Positions 51,493 to 59,699 of a stretch of DNA of 64,000 nucleotides are shown piece after piece. The DNA lies in contig NZ_LODW01000059.1 in assembly GCF_002914525.1 (NCBI RefSeq), positions 1 to 64,000 of the forward strand. The letters are read 5' to 3'. This stretch comes from Rhizobium hidalgonense (lineage in GTDB: Bacteria; Pseudomonadota; Alphaproteobacteria; Rhizobiales; Rhizobiaceae). The stretch's first letter is position 1, and the number at the start of each line of letters is the position of its first letter. The translations under genes were made by a program, and so were the position numbers. The notes below the pieces were generated by a model. The model had not been told where the DNA came from. It did no database searches and was given only the letters and a program-made list of their open reading frames with translations.

Positions 51493-51520
51493 GTCGATTG
51501 AAAGACGACTTTCAATCGAC
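51493..51520. promoter_or_regulatory. Perfect 28-bp palindrome upstream of the Phd-ParE operon
   Basis: GTCGATTGAAAG (51493-51504) pairs with CTTTCAATCGAC (51509-51520) around ACGA. It lies between the antitoxin start (51454, minus strand) and the LLM gene (51673, plus strand). Phd-type antitoxins bind palindromes next to their promoter, so autoregulation is the simplest role. No T-tract follows. Confidence 0.55.
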
Positions 51521-51620
51521 GGCATAACACGTTCGCGACATCCGATTGTCCGATTCAGGTGCGCTGCTTTTTTCACACAATGCGTCCGAAAGAGAATGCC
51601 ATTTCTTATAAAGGAGTTTG

Positions 51621-51638
51621 TCTACTGATTTTATAGAC
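51621..51638 (+). promoter_or_regulatory. Shared 18-bp motif upstream of the organosulfur operon (copy 1)
   Basis: TCTACTGATTTTATAGAC is a partial palindrome (TCTA...TAGA) 35 bases before the start codon at 51673. A closely similar 18-mer precedes the FMN reductase gene at the same distance. Consensus: TCTAYKRATTTKATAGAC. Confidence 0.55.
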
Positions 51639-51672
51639 TAAGATTTGCAACCAGCGATCGGATCGTGGTCTC

Positions 51673-52665
51673 ATGACTTACCTTCTCAGCCTGCTCGACA
51701 AAAGTCCAATCGAAGAGGGGCTTACCGCGGCGGATGCGCTGCGGGCGACGGTCAAGATTGCCGCCCGCGCCGAGGAACTCGGTTATCACCGTTTCTGGGT
51801 CGCTGAACATCATAACATGTCCAATCTGGCGAGTTCCGCGCCGGAGGCGCTGATCGCCTACCTCCTCGCCAGGACCTCGAATATCCGGATCGGTTCGGGC
51901 GGCGTCATGCTGCAACATTACAGCGCCTATAAGGTCGCCGAGACCTTCAATCTACTGGCATCGCTTGCGCCCGGCCGTGTCGATCTCGGCGTCGGCAAGG
52001 CGCCGGGCGGTTTTCCGTTGTCGACCCGGGCTCTGCAGCTTGCTGTCGATCCGGCCAGGAAGCCGGATTTCGCGAGCCAGCTTTCCGATATCAACACCTA
52101 TCTCGCCGCCGACCCGAATTACCAGGGCGCCCAGGCAACGCCGTTCCCGCCGACGGCGCCTGAACGTTTCCTGCTCGGCGCCAGCGTCGAGAGCGCCGAA
52201 CTCGCCGCGGAGAAGGGCTGGGAACTGGTCTTTGCCGGCCACCTGAACGGCGACCCTGACAATCTGCGCCGGACTTTCGAGGCCTATGAGCGGGCATCCG
52301 GCGGTAAACGACCGATCCTGGCGCTCGCAGCCTTTGCCGCCGAAAGCGAGGATTATGCCCGCGAGCGTGTCGGCAGGCTGCGCATCGTCAAGGTGTTCCT
52401 GCCGAACGGCCAGACCGTCAATGTCGGCAGCGAGGAACAGGCGGCCGAATTTGCCCTCCAGGCCGGCGTCACCGACTACCGTGTCGAGGAGAAGGTGCCG
52501 AGCGTGCTGCACGGCACAGCAAAGCAGATCCGTAAGGAGTTGGACGAACTTCACCACCGCTACGGCGTCAAGGAGTTCGTGCTCGACACGCCGGCGCTTT
52601 CGGTCGCCGAGCGCCTCGCCTCCATCGAGCTGCTCGCCGAGGAGCGGCTTTCGCTCGTCGCCTGA
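51673..52665 (+). CDS. LLM-class flavin-dependent oxidoreductase, MsnO8/YtmO type
   Basis: 330 residues, bacterial luciferase-like TIM barrel. Family features: LGYHRFWVAEHHNMSNLAS (residues 36-54), NIRIGSGGVMLQHYSAYKVA, LAPGRVDLGVGKAPGG, and the late LHHRYGVKEFVLDTPALSVA. The MsnO8 subgroup includes B. subtilis YtmO of the S-modified cysteine operon. It uses reduced FMN, presumably from the reductase at 61530. It is the first gene of the 51673-61372 series. Confidence 0.87.
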   Translation: MTYLLSLLDKSPIEEGLTAADALRATVKIAARAEELGYHRFWVAEHHNMSNLASSAPEALIAYLLARTSNIRIGSGGVMLQHYSAYKVAETFNLLASLAPGRVDLGVGKAPGGFPLSTRALQLAVDPARKPDFASQLSDINTYLAADPNYQGAQATPFPPTAPERFLLGASVESAELAAEKGWELVFAGHLNGDPDNLRRTFEAYERASGGKRPILALAAFAAESEDYARERVGRLRIVKVFLPNGQTVNVGSEEQAAEFALQAGVTDYRVEEKVPSVLHGTAKQIRKELDELHHRYGVKEFVLDTPALSVAERLASIELLAEERLSLVA

Positions 52666-52688
52666 CCGTTTCAACAAGGATTGATCCC

Positions 52689-54038
52689 ATGGCTCAGAAA
52701 CACGTCACATTCGGCATCATGCTGCAGGGGCCAGGCGGCCATATGAATGCCTGGAAACATCCCAGCGGACCGGCTGATGCCAGCGTCAATTTCGACTTCT
52801 TCGTCAAGACGGCGCGCAAGGCGGAGGCAGCCGGCATCGCTTTTGCTTTCGTCGCCGACGGGCTCTATATCAACGAGCAGTCGATCCCGCATTTCCTCAA
52901 CCGGTTCGAGCCGATCGCCATTCTCTCGGCGCTTGCCGCCTCGACCTCGAAAATCGGCCTCGTCGGCACGGTCTCGACCTCCTACAGCGACCCCTTCACC
53001 ATCGCCCGCCAGTTTGCCTCGATTGATCTCATCAGCGGCGGCAGGGCAGGGTGGAATGCGGTGACCTCGCCGCTCGAGGGCTCGGGGCGCAATTACAGCC
53101 GCGAACACCCCGAACACGAGCTGCGCTATGAGATCGCCGAGGACTATATCGATGCGATCAAGGGCCTCTGGGATTCCTGGGACGATGACGCTTTCGTGCG
53201 CAATCGCGAGACCGGCGTCTATGCCGACAAGACCAGGATGCATCGCCTCAACCACAAGGGCCGCTTCTTCCGCATCGAAGGGCCGCTCAACATCGGCCGT
53301 TCGAAGCAGGGCCAGCCGGTGATCTTCCAGGCAGGAGCGTCGGACTCCGGCATCAGGCTTGCCGGCAAACATGCCGATGCCGTCTTTACCAATGGCGGGC
53401 CGTTCGAGGAGGCGCAGGCCTTCTATCGACAGCTGAAGGACAGCGTCATCGCGCATGGGCGCCGGGCGGCCGAGGTCGGCATTTATCCCGGCATAGGCCC
53501 GATCGTCGGGAGGACGGCCGAGGAAGCGGACGCCAAATATCAGGCGATCCGAAATCTCGTCACCATCGAGGAAGCGCTCGCATATCTCGGCCGCTTCTTC
53601 GATCACCACGACTTCAGCACCTATCCCCTGGACGAGGCTTTCCCCGAACTCGGTGATATCGGCAGGAACAATTTCCGCGCCACCACCGACCGCATCAAAA
53701 GGACGGCGCGGGAGAAAGGCCTGACGCTCCGCCAGGTCGCACTCGATTCGGCAACACCGCGGACCGCCTTCATCGGCACCGCCAAGCATATCGCCGACGA
53801 GATCATCCGCTGGGTGGATCAGGGTGCGGCCGATGGGTTCATTCTCGGCTTTCCCGTCATCGCCGAGGGTTTCGACGATTTCTCCAGATATGTTCTGCCG
53901 ATCCTTACCGAACGCGGTTATTTCGATCCGATCCTGAAGGGCGAGACGCTGCGCGACCATCTCGGTCTGCCCTTCCGCGAAAGCCGCTATGCGGCTGAGG
54001 CCAGCCAGGTCGAGCCCGGAAAGGCTGTCGGCGCCTGA
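52689..54038 (+). CDS. LLM-class monooxygenase, NtaA/SnaA/DszA type (YtnJ-like)
   Basis: 449 residues, the length of the NtaA/SnaA/DszA family. Characteristic regions: HVTFGIMLQGPGGHMNAWKH at the start, GTVSTSYSDPFTIARQFASI, SGGRAGWNAVTSPLEGSGRN, PVIFQAGASDSGIRLAGKHA and a C-terminal GFILGFPVIAEGFDDF. Members oxidise C-S, C-N or sulfone substrates with FMNH2 and oxygen. In Bacillus, YtnJ oxidises N-acetylated S-(2-succino)cysteine, and the present neighbours (M20, GNAT, cystine-type ABC) match that operon. The substrate is inferred. Confidence 0.88.
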   Translation: MAQKHVTFGIMLQGPGGHMNAWKHPSGPADASVNFDFFVKTARKAEAAGIAFAFVADGLYINEQSIPHFLNRFEPIAILSALAASTSKIGLVGTVSTSYSDPFTIARQFASIDLISGGRAGWNAVTSPLEGSGRNYSREHPEHELRYEIAEDYIDAIKGLWDSWDDDAFVRNRETGVYADKTRMHRLNHKGRFFRIEGPLNIGRSKQGQPVIFQAGASDSGIRLAGKHADAVFTNGGPFEEAQAFYRQLKDSVIAHGRRAAEVGIYPGIGPIVGRTAEEADAKYQAIRNLVTIEEALAYLGRFFDHHDFSTYPLDEAFPELGDIGRNNFRATTDRIKRTAREKGLTLRQVALDSATPRTAFIGTAKHIADEIIRWVDQGAADGFILGFPVIAEGFDDFSRYVLPILTERGYFDPILKGETLRDHLGLPFRESRYAAEASQVEPGKAVGA

Positions 54039-54055
54039 GGCGCCGGCGAACCGCC

Positions 54056-55255
54056 ATGGATATCATCGCTCAAAACCCACGCAGCAACGATCCGGTCGAG
54101 AAGGGCATCGCCTCTTATCTCGACGAGATCATCGCGCTTCGCCATGACCTGCATCAATATCCGGAGCTGGCGTTCCAGGAGCTGAGGACCAGCAAGCTCG
54201 TGGCATCCCGCCTGTCCGCCTGGGGCTACGAGGTGGCTACCGGCATTGCCGGCACCGGCATTGTCGCCACCCTCAGGCGTGGTGACGGCAGAAAGCGGAT
54301 CGGCATTCGCGCCGACATGGATGCGCTGCCGATCGAAGAGGCGACCGGTCTTGCCTATGCCAGCAGCAATCCCAACGTCATGCATGCCTGCGGCCATGAC
54401 GGCCATACCTCGATCCTGCTGGCGGCTGCCCGCTATCTCGCAGAGAACGGCAATTTCAGCGGCACGCTGAGGCTGATCTTCCAGCCCGCCGAGGAAATCG
54501 GCGCCGGCGCCCGCAAGATGATCTCGGAAGGTCTGTTCGAGCGTTTTCCGGTCGATGCTGTCTTCGGGCTGCACAATTGGCCGGGTGTGGAGACGGGCCA
54601 ATTCGGCTTCGTCAGCGGCCCGGCCATGGCCTCGGTCGACAAGGCGATCATCAAGATCGTCGGGAAGGGCGGCCATGGCGCCGAACCGCACAGGACCGTC
54701 GATCCGGTGCTCGCTTCCGCCTCCTTCATCACGGCTCTTCAGAGCGTCGTCTCGCGCAATGTCGACCCGCAGGACATGGCGGTCGTAACCGTCGGCTCGA
54801 TCCATGCCGGCTCCGCCTCGAACGTCATCCCGGAAAGTGTCGAGATGCAGCTGACCATGCGGGCCTTCAGCGAGACGGTTCGCCAGCTGCTGCAGCAGCG
54901 CATTCCAGCCCTTGCCCGCGCCCAGGCCGAAAGCTTCGGCGCCGAGGCGAATGTGAATTATCGCCTCGGTTTTCCGGCCTTGGTCAATCACGCCAAAGAG
55001 ACGGCGTTTGCCCGTGATGTCGCCTATGACGCACTCGGCCTCGCGGCGATCGAGAAGGATTTCCGGCCGAGAACCGCGAGCGAGGATTTTGCCTTCATGC
55101 TGCAGGCAAATCCCGGCAGCTACCTTTTCGTCGGCAATGGCGACAGCGCGCCTCTCCACAGCGCTCACTACAATTTCAACGACGCGATCATCGCGCCCGC
55201 CGCCCGCTACTGGGTGCGGCTCGCCGAAACCTTCCTCACTGATGACAACGGGTGA
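54056..55255 (+). CDS. M20-family amidohydrolase (N-acyl-amino-acid deacylase)
   Basis: 399 residues, M20D peptidase fold. Metal-site signatures are IRADMDALPIEE, NVMHACGHDGHTSILLAAAR, LIFQPAEEIGAGARKMISEG (catalytic Glu pair) and GLHNWPGVETGQFGFVSGP, with dimerisation domain VGKGGHGAEPHRTVDPV. It probably removes an N-acyl group from a cysteine conjugate, like B. subtilis SndA/YtnL. It lies 17 bases after the monooxygenase and 8 bases before the GNAT gene, which would add the same group. Confidence 0.87.
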   Translation: MDIIAQNPRSNDPVEKGIASYLDEIIALRHDLHQYPELAFQELRTSKLVASRLSAWGYEVATGIAGTGIVATLRRGDGRKRIGIRADMDALPIEEATGLAYASSNPNVMHACGHDGHTSILLAAARYLAENGNFSGTLRLIFQPAEEIGAGARKMISEGLFERFPVDAVFGLHNWPGVETGQFGFVSGPAMASVDKAIIKIVGKGGHGAEPHRTVDPVLASASFITALQSVVSRNVDPQDMAVVTVGSIHAGSASNVIPESVEMQLTMRAFSETVRQLLQQRIPALARAQAESFGAEANVNYRLGFPALVNHAKETAFARDVAYDALGLAAIEKDFRPRTASEDFAFMLQANPGSYLFVGNGDSAPLHSAHYNFNDAIIAPAARYWVRLAETFLTDDNG

Positions 55256-55263
55256 CGAGCGAT

Positions 55264-55815
55264 ATGAGCGAAACGTTTCTCTATACGAGCCCTCTCGATC
55301 CGCGCGCCAAGCCGCTGATCGACGAATTGATCCACGAATATGACAGCCGCTACGGCACCTATTTCAATGCCGAAGGTGCCGCGGCCGAGCTCAACCGCTA
55401 TCCCGCCGAAGCGTTTGCGCCGCCTCAGGGCAATTTCCTGCTGCTGATCCGTAATGGTGAAACCATCGGCGGCGGCGCCTTCAAGCATTATGACGAGCGC
55501 ACGGCCGAGTTCAAACGCATCTGGACGCGTTCCGACCTGCGCCGCCAGGGGCTTGCCCGCAAGGTACTGGTGGAACTGGAGATCCAGGCCGCCCGCCAGG
55601 GCTACGGCCGTATCTACCTCACAACCGGTTTCCGCCAGCCGGAGGCCGTCGGCCTCTATCTGAAGGACGGCTACACCGCTCTCTTCGACACATCGGCCGA
55701 CCCAGAGATCTACAAGAGCCTACCCTTCGAGAAGGATATCAGCCATCTGGCCGGGCTTGCCCTGGAGGATGTGGCGGCCGAACCGCGCCTGCGCGTGGCC
55801 GGCGCAAATCACTGA
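55264..55815 (+). CDS. GNAT-family N-acetyltransferase
   Basis: 183 residues from ATG 55264. The acetyl-CoA motif A is KRIWTRSDLRRQGLARKVLV (about residues 82-101; Q/RxxGxA/G pattern RRQGLA), preceded by strand GNFLLLIRNGETIGGGAFKH, with motif B FRQPEAVGLYLKDGYTALFD. Adjacent to a deacylase and monooxygenases, it plausibly N-acetylates the imported substrate before oxidation, the SnaB/YtmI role in Bacillus. Confidence 0.85.
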   Translation: MSETFLYTSPLDPRAKPLIDELIHEYDSRYGTYFNAEGAAAELNRYPAEAFAPPQGNFLLLIRNGETIGGGAFKHYDERTAEFKRIWTRSDLRRQGLARKVLVELEIQAARQGYGRIYLTTGFRQPEAVGLYLKDGYTALFDTSADPEIYKSLPFEKDISHLAGLALEDVAAEPRLRVAGANH

Positions 55816-55852
55816 AAACGGCAAAGATCGACAATCATAAAAGGGAAGCGCA

Positions 55853-57631
55853 ATGGCACTGACAACGGATTTCGTCGGTATCGACACCGGCAGCAGGAAG
55901 GTCGAATCGAAGCAGGATTATTCCCGTTACCGGATCGTGCCGGCACGCCATCCCGGCCGTCTGGCAGGCACGATCTTTGCCGCCGTCGTCATCATTGCCG
56001 TGCTCTATTCGACCTTCACCAATCCGCGCTGGGGTTGGAACGTCTTTGCCGAGTGGTTCTTTGCCGAGCCGGTGCTCGTCGGCCTCGGCAGGACGTTGCT
56101 CCTGACCGTGCTTGCCGCCATATCGGGTTCCATTCTCGGAACGGCGCTGGCGCTTGCCCGCGTCTCCAGGTCGCCGCTGCTATCGGGTCTTTCCTGGGGC
56201 TATATCTGGCTGCTGCGGTCGATCCCCGTCATCGTGCTGCTTTTGATATTGAATAATCTCGGCTATCTCTACGAAACGATCAAGATCGGCATTCCCTTCA
56301 CCGATACGGTCTTCATCGACTATCCTACGGTGCAGCTGCTGACGCCTTTTGCCGCCGCTTTCCTCGGCCTCACGCTCAACCAATCGGCCTTTTTCGCCGA
56401 AATCGTCCGCGGCGGCATTCTGTCGGTGGATCATGGGCAGCTGGAAGCCGCCGCCGCACTTGGCTTGCCGCGCCGTCGCCAGGCCTTTCGCATCGTCCTG
56501 CCGCAGGCCATGCGATCGATCCTGCCGACCGGCTTCAACGAGCTGATCGGATTGGCGAAGAGCACGTCGATGGTCTATGTGCTGGCGCTGCCGGAACTCT
56601 TCTACACGGTGCAGGTGATCTATCGCCGCAATCTCGAAGTCATCCCGCTGCTGATGGTCGCGACCGTCTGGTATCTGATCATCATGACGGTGCTGTCGGT
56701 CGCGCAGCGCTATATCGAGCGCTACTTCTCCAAGGGCGCCGTGCGCAATCCGGCTCCGCTGCCCTTTCAGGCATTTTTCCAGCGCTTCCGCCGTCCGCTT
56801 CCTGTCGTCGATACGGCGACCGACATCGCGCGCAAGGTCGGATTCCGGGATGCGGCGGTCCTCAGGGCCGCAGGCGGCGCAGTGCGCATTCAAGGCATCT
56901 CCAAGAGTTTCGGCACTCTGAAGGTGCTTGACAATGTCGAGCTCAGCCTGCCGGCCGGCAGCGTGACCGCCATCCTTGGTCCGTCCGGCTCCGGCAAGTC
57001 GACGCTGCTGCGCGCCATCAACCATTTGGAGCGTGTCGACGAGGGTTTCATCTCGGTCGACGGCGATTTCGTCGGCTACAGCAGGAAGGGCGACACGCTC
57101 TACGAGCTCAAGGAGAAAGAGATCCTCCAGTCCCGCGCCGATATCGGCATGGTCTTCCAGAGCTTCAATCTCTTTCCGCATCTGACCGTGCTCGAGAACC
57201 TCATCGAGGCGCCGATCCAGGTTCGCGGAATCGGCCGCGAGGATGCCGTGCAGTTGGCGCAGGAGCTTTTGGCGCGCATCGGCCTCAGCGACAAGATCAA
57301 CGCCTATCCGCGCCAGCTCTCCGGCGGCCAGCAGCAGCGTGTGGCGATCGCCCGCGCATTGGCGCTGCGTCCCAAGGTGCTGCTCTTCGACGAGCCGACC
57401 TCTGCACTCGATCCGGAGCTGGTCGGCGAGGTGCTCGACGTCATCAAGGAACTCGCCCGCACTGGCACGACGCTGGTTGTCGTCACCCATGAAATCGGTT
57501 TTGCCCGCGAGGTCGCCGATACCGTCGTCTTCATGGAAAGCGGCCGCATTCTGGAGGCCGGCCCGCCGGCCCGCATTTTCACGCAGGCCGAGCATCCTCG
57601 TACACGCGAGTTCCTCGCCAAGGTTCTCTAG
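55853..57631 (+). CDS. Amino-acid ABC transporter: permease and ATPase fused in one protein
   Basis: 592 residues. Residues 1 to about 290 form a HisM-type permease (RVSRSPLLSGLSWGYIWLLR, SIPVIVLLLILNNLG; loop GQLEAAAALGLPRRRQAFRI). Residues about 340-590 form a complete ATPase: Walker A GPSGSGKST, signature LSGGQQQR, Walker B VLLFDEPTSALD and VVVTHEIGFAREVADTV. Such permease-ATPase fusions occur in polar-amino-acid importers of rhizobia and relatives. A single fused chain would dimerise to give two permease and two ATPase domains. It is encoded before two paralogous binding proteins and probably imports cystine-like or S-substituted cysteine compounds. Confidence 0.9.
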   Translation: MALTTDFVGIDTGSRKVESKQDYSRYRIVPARHPGRLAGTIFAAVVIIAVLYSTFTNPRWGWNVFAEWFFAEPVLVGLGRTLLLTVLAAISGSILGTALALARVSRSPLLSGLSWGYIWLLRSIPVIVLLLILNNLGYLYETIKIGIPFTDTVFIDYPTVQLLTPFAAAFLGLTLNQSAFFAEIVRGGILSVDHGQLEAAAALGLPRRRQAFRIVLPQAMRSILPTGFNELIGLAKSTSMVYVLALPELFYTVQVIYRRNLEVIPLLMVATVWYLIIMTVLSVAQRYIERYFSKGAVRNPAPLPFQAFFQRFRRPLPVVDTATDIARKVGFRDAAVLRAAGGAVRIQGISKSFGTLKVLDNVELSLPAGSVTAILGPSGSGKSTLLRAINHLERVDEGFISVDGDFVGYSRKGDTLYELKEKEILQSRADIGMVFQSFNLFPHLTVLENLIEAPIQVRGIGREDAVQLAQELLARIGLSDKINAYPRQLSGGQQQRVAIARALALRPKVLLFDEPTSALDPELVGEVLDVIKELARTGTTLVVVTHEIGFAREVADTVVFMESGRILEAGPPARIFTQAEHPRTREFLAKVL

Positions 57632-57723
57632 CGCCCGATAGCGCTGGCGAAATGCCGGGCCGCGACGGGCTGCTCCGGTCGAATGACAACAGTCACAACC
57701 TGAAGATGAAATGGAGATGGGGC

Positions 57724-58668
57724 ATGACATTTGCAGTTAAAGCAAGGCTTCTGATAGCAGGAGCCGTGACGGTTGCCGCGATCGGCTTCGGTTCGGCGCA
57801 GGCGCAGCAGAAATTCGATCTCGGCCCGGAACAGCCGAACCGGCTGCGGGTGGAAAAGAACGAGAAGCGCATTGCCGAAGTCAAGGACTTCAAATTCGTC
57901 GAAAACGGCGTCTTCACTGTCGGTATCAGCTCGAGCGGCAACCTGCCGCTGCATGATTATGCCTCCGATTCCAAGACGGTTATCGGCTACGACGTCGATC
58001 TCGCGCAGGTCATTGCCGACAGCCTCGGCCTGAAGCTCAATCTCGTTTCCGTCGCCTGGGCCGATTGGCCGCTGGGGCTGACGTCAGGAAAGTTCGACGC
58101 GGTGATCTCGAACGTGACCGTCACGGAAGAGCGCAAGGAGAAATTTGACTTCTCGACCTACCGGAAGGACGAGCTTGGCTTCTACGTCAAGGCAGATAGC
58201 CCGATCACGGCGCTCAAGCAGCCGAAGGATATCGCCGGCCTGAAGGTCATTACCGATGCCGGCACCAACCAGGAGAAGATTCTACTGGAATGGGACCGGC
58301 AGAACGTTGCGGCCGGCCTCAAGCCGATCGAGGTGCAATATTATGACGACGACGCGGTCAAGGATCTCGCCGTCCAGTCGGGCAGGGCCGACGCCATCTT
58401 CAGCGTCAACGCGACGCAGGCCTATTCGGCCGGCATCAACGGCAAGACCAAGCTCGTCGGTACCGTCAGCGGCGGCTGGCCGATCACCGCCGAGATTGCG
58501 GTCACCACTCGCAAAGGCAGTGGCCTGGCGGCGCCGGTGACCGATGTCGTCAACGACCTGATCGCCAACGGCGCCTATAAGAAGATCCTCGATACCTGGA
58601 ATCTCGACCCGGAAGCGATCGACAAAGCGCAGACCAACCCGCCCGGCCTGCCGAAGAGCGGCTCCTGA
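57724..58668 (+). CDS. Amino-acid ABC transporter substrate-binding protein
   Basis: 314 residues from ATG 57724 (GGAGATGGGG upstream; ATG 57706 is possible). Sec signal peptide LLIAGAVTVAAIGFGSAQAQ. The mature protein starts QKFDLGPEQPNRLRVEKNE and has the polar-amino-acid-binding motifs TVIGYDVDLAQVIADSLGLK, GKFDAVISNVTVTEERKEKF and DFSTYRKDELGFYVK. It is a paralogue of the next binding protein. Both should feed the fused permease-ATPase upstream. Confidence 0.88.
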   Translation: MTFAVKARLLIAGAVTVAAIGFGSAQAQQKFDLGPEQPNRLRVEKNEKRIAEVKDFKFVENGVFTVGISSSGNLPLHDYASDSKTVIGYDVDLAQVIADSLGLKLNLVSVAWADWPLGLTSGKFDAVISNVTVTEERKEKFDFSTYRKDELGFYVKADSPITALKQPKDIAGLKVITDAGTNQEKILLEWDRQNVAAGLKPIEVQYYDDDAVKDLAVQSGRADAIFSVNATQAYSAGINGKTKLVGTVSGGWPITAEIAVTTRKGSGLAAPVTDVVNDLIANGAYKKILDTWNLDPEAIDKAQTNPPGLPKSGS

Positions 58669-58677
58669 TCCTTGTCC

Positions 58678-58700
58678 GGCCGGCAGTATTCCTGCCGGCC
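58678..58700 (+). promoter_or_regulatory. Strong hairpin between the two binding-protein genes
   Basis: GGCCGGCAG (58678-58686) pairs perfectly with CTGCCGGCC (58692-58700) around a 5-base loop, 9 bases after the stop. No T-tract follows, so mRNA stabilisation of the first binding-protein message is likelier than termination. Confidence 0.65.
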
Positions 58701-58733
58701 ATTCCTGCCTGCCAAATTAGGAGATTGAAGACG

Positions 58734-59669
58734 ATGACTGCCTTCCCGGCATTCCGGACCCTGCTGATCGCCGCCATGACGTCCGGCCTTTCCTTCGGTG
58801 CAACCCGTGCCGCCGATGATTTCGACCTCAGCCCGCAGCAGCCGGGCAGGCTGCATGCTGCCAGGAACGAGGCGGCGATTGCCTCTATCCCTGTGGCATT
58901 CAAGTTCGTCACGCCGAGCAAGTTCACCATCGCCGTCAGCCCCGGCGGTCCTCCGCTTGCGACCTATGCCACCGACGCCAAGACCGTAGTCGGGGCAGAT
59001 CCCGACTATGCCTACGCCATTGCTGACAGCCTCGGCCTGACGCTGGAGATCGTACCCGTTGCCTGGATCGACTGGCCGCTCGGCCTCGCCTCGGGTAAAT
59101 ACGATGCCGTCATCTCCAATGTCGGCGTCACCGAGCAACGCAAGGAGAAGTTCGATTTCTCCACCTATCGCCAGGGACTGCACGGGATCTTCGTGAAATC
59201 GGACAGTCCCGTTGCCTCGATCAAGGAGCCGAAGGATGCGGCCGGGCTTAGGATCGTCGTCGGCGCCGGCACCAATCAGGAGCGCATCCTGGTGAAATGG
59301 AGCGAGCAAGATGTCGCCGCAGGCCTGAAACCGATCGAGCTGCAATATTACGACGATGAGGCGACGAGCCTTCTGGCGCTGCAGTCGGGCAGGGCCGATG
59401 TCATCGTCCAGCCGCATGCGCAGCTCGTCTTCATCGCCGCGCGCGACAAGAACATCAAGCGGGTCGGCACGCTGAGCGCCGGCTGGCCGGATCGCTCGGA
59501 TGTGGCGATCACCACGCGCAAGGGAAGCGGGCTGGCGGACGCGCTGACCATCGCTACCAACGGCCTGATCAAGGACGGCACCTACGCCAAAATCCTCGAG
59601 CACTGGCATCTTTCCGAGGAGGCCTTGCTGGCGTCCGAGACCAACCCGCCCGGCCTGCCGAAATACTGA
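58734..59669 (+). CDS. Amino-acid ABC transporter substrate-binding protein (paralogue)
   Basis: 311 residues from ATG 58734, with TAGGAG about 10 bases upstream. Signal peptide FRTLLIAAMTSGLSFGATRA. The mature sequence (DDFDLSPQQPGRLHAARNEA, GKYDAVISNVGVTEQRKEKF, DFSTYRQGLHGIFVK) parallels the preceding protein almost motif for motif, and both end in the same NPPGLPK phrase. The two genes are a tandem duplication that has diverged, probably giving the importer two ligand specificities. Confidence 0.88.
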   Translation: MTAFPAFRTLLIAAMTSGLSFGATRAADDFDLSPQQPGRLHAARNEAAIASIPVAFKFVTPSKFTIAVSPGGPPLATYATDAKTVVGADPDYAYAIADSLGLTLEIVPVAWIDWPLGLASGKYDAVISNVGVTEQRKEKFDFSTYRQGLHGIFVKSDSPVASIKEPKDAAGLRIVVGAGTNQERILVKWSEQDVAAGLKPIELQYYDDEATSLLALQSGRADVIVQPHAQLVFIAARDKNIKRVGTLSAGWPDRSDVAITTRKGSGLADALTIATNGLIKDGTYAKILEHWHLSEEALLASETNPPGLPKY

Positions 59670-59699
59670 TCGTCTGATGGCAGCAGGAGAAGGGACGAC

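Noticed and set aside
52671..53960. Long minus-strand frame opposite the NtaA-type monooxygenase
   Set aside because: Same codon-bias artefact; the plus-strand product has full family signatures and a plausible start.
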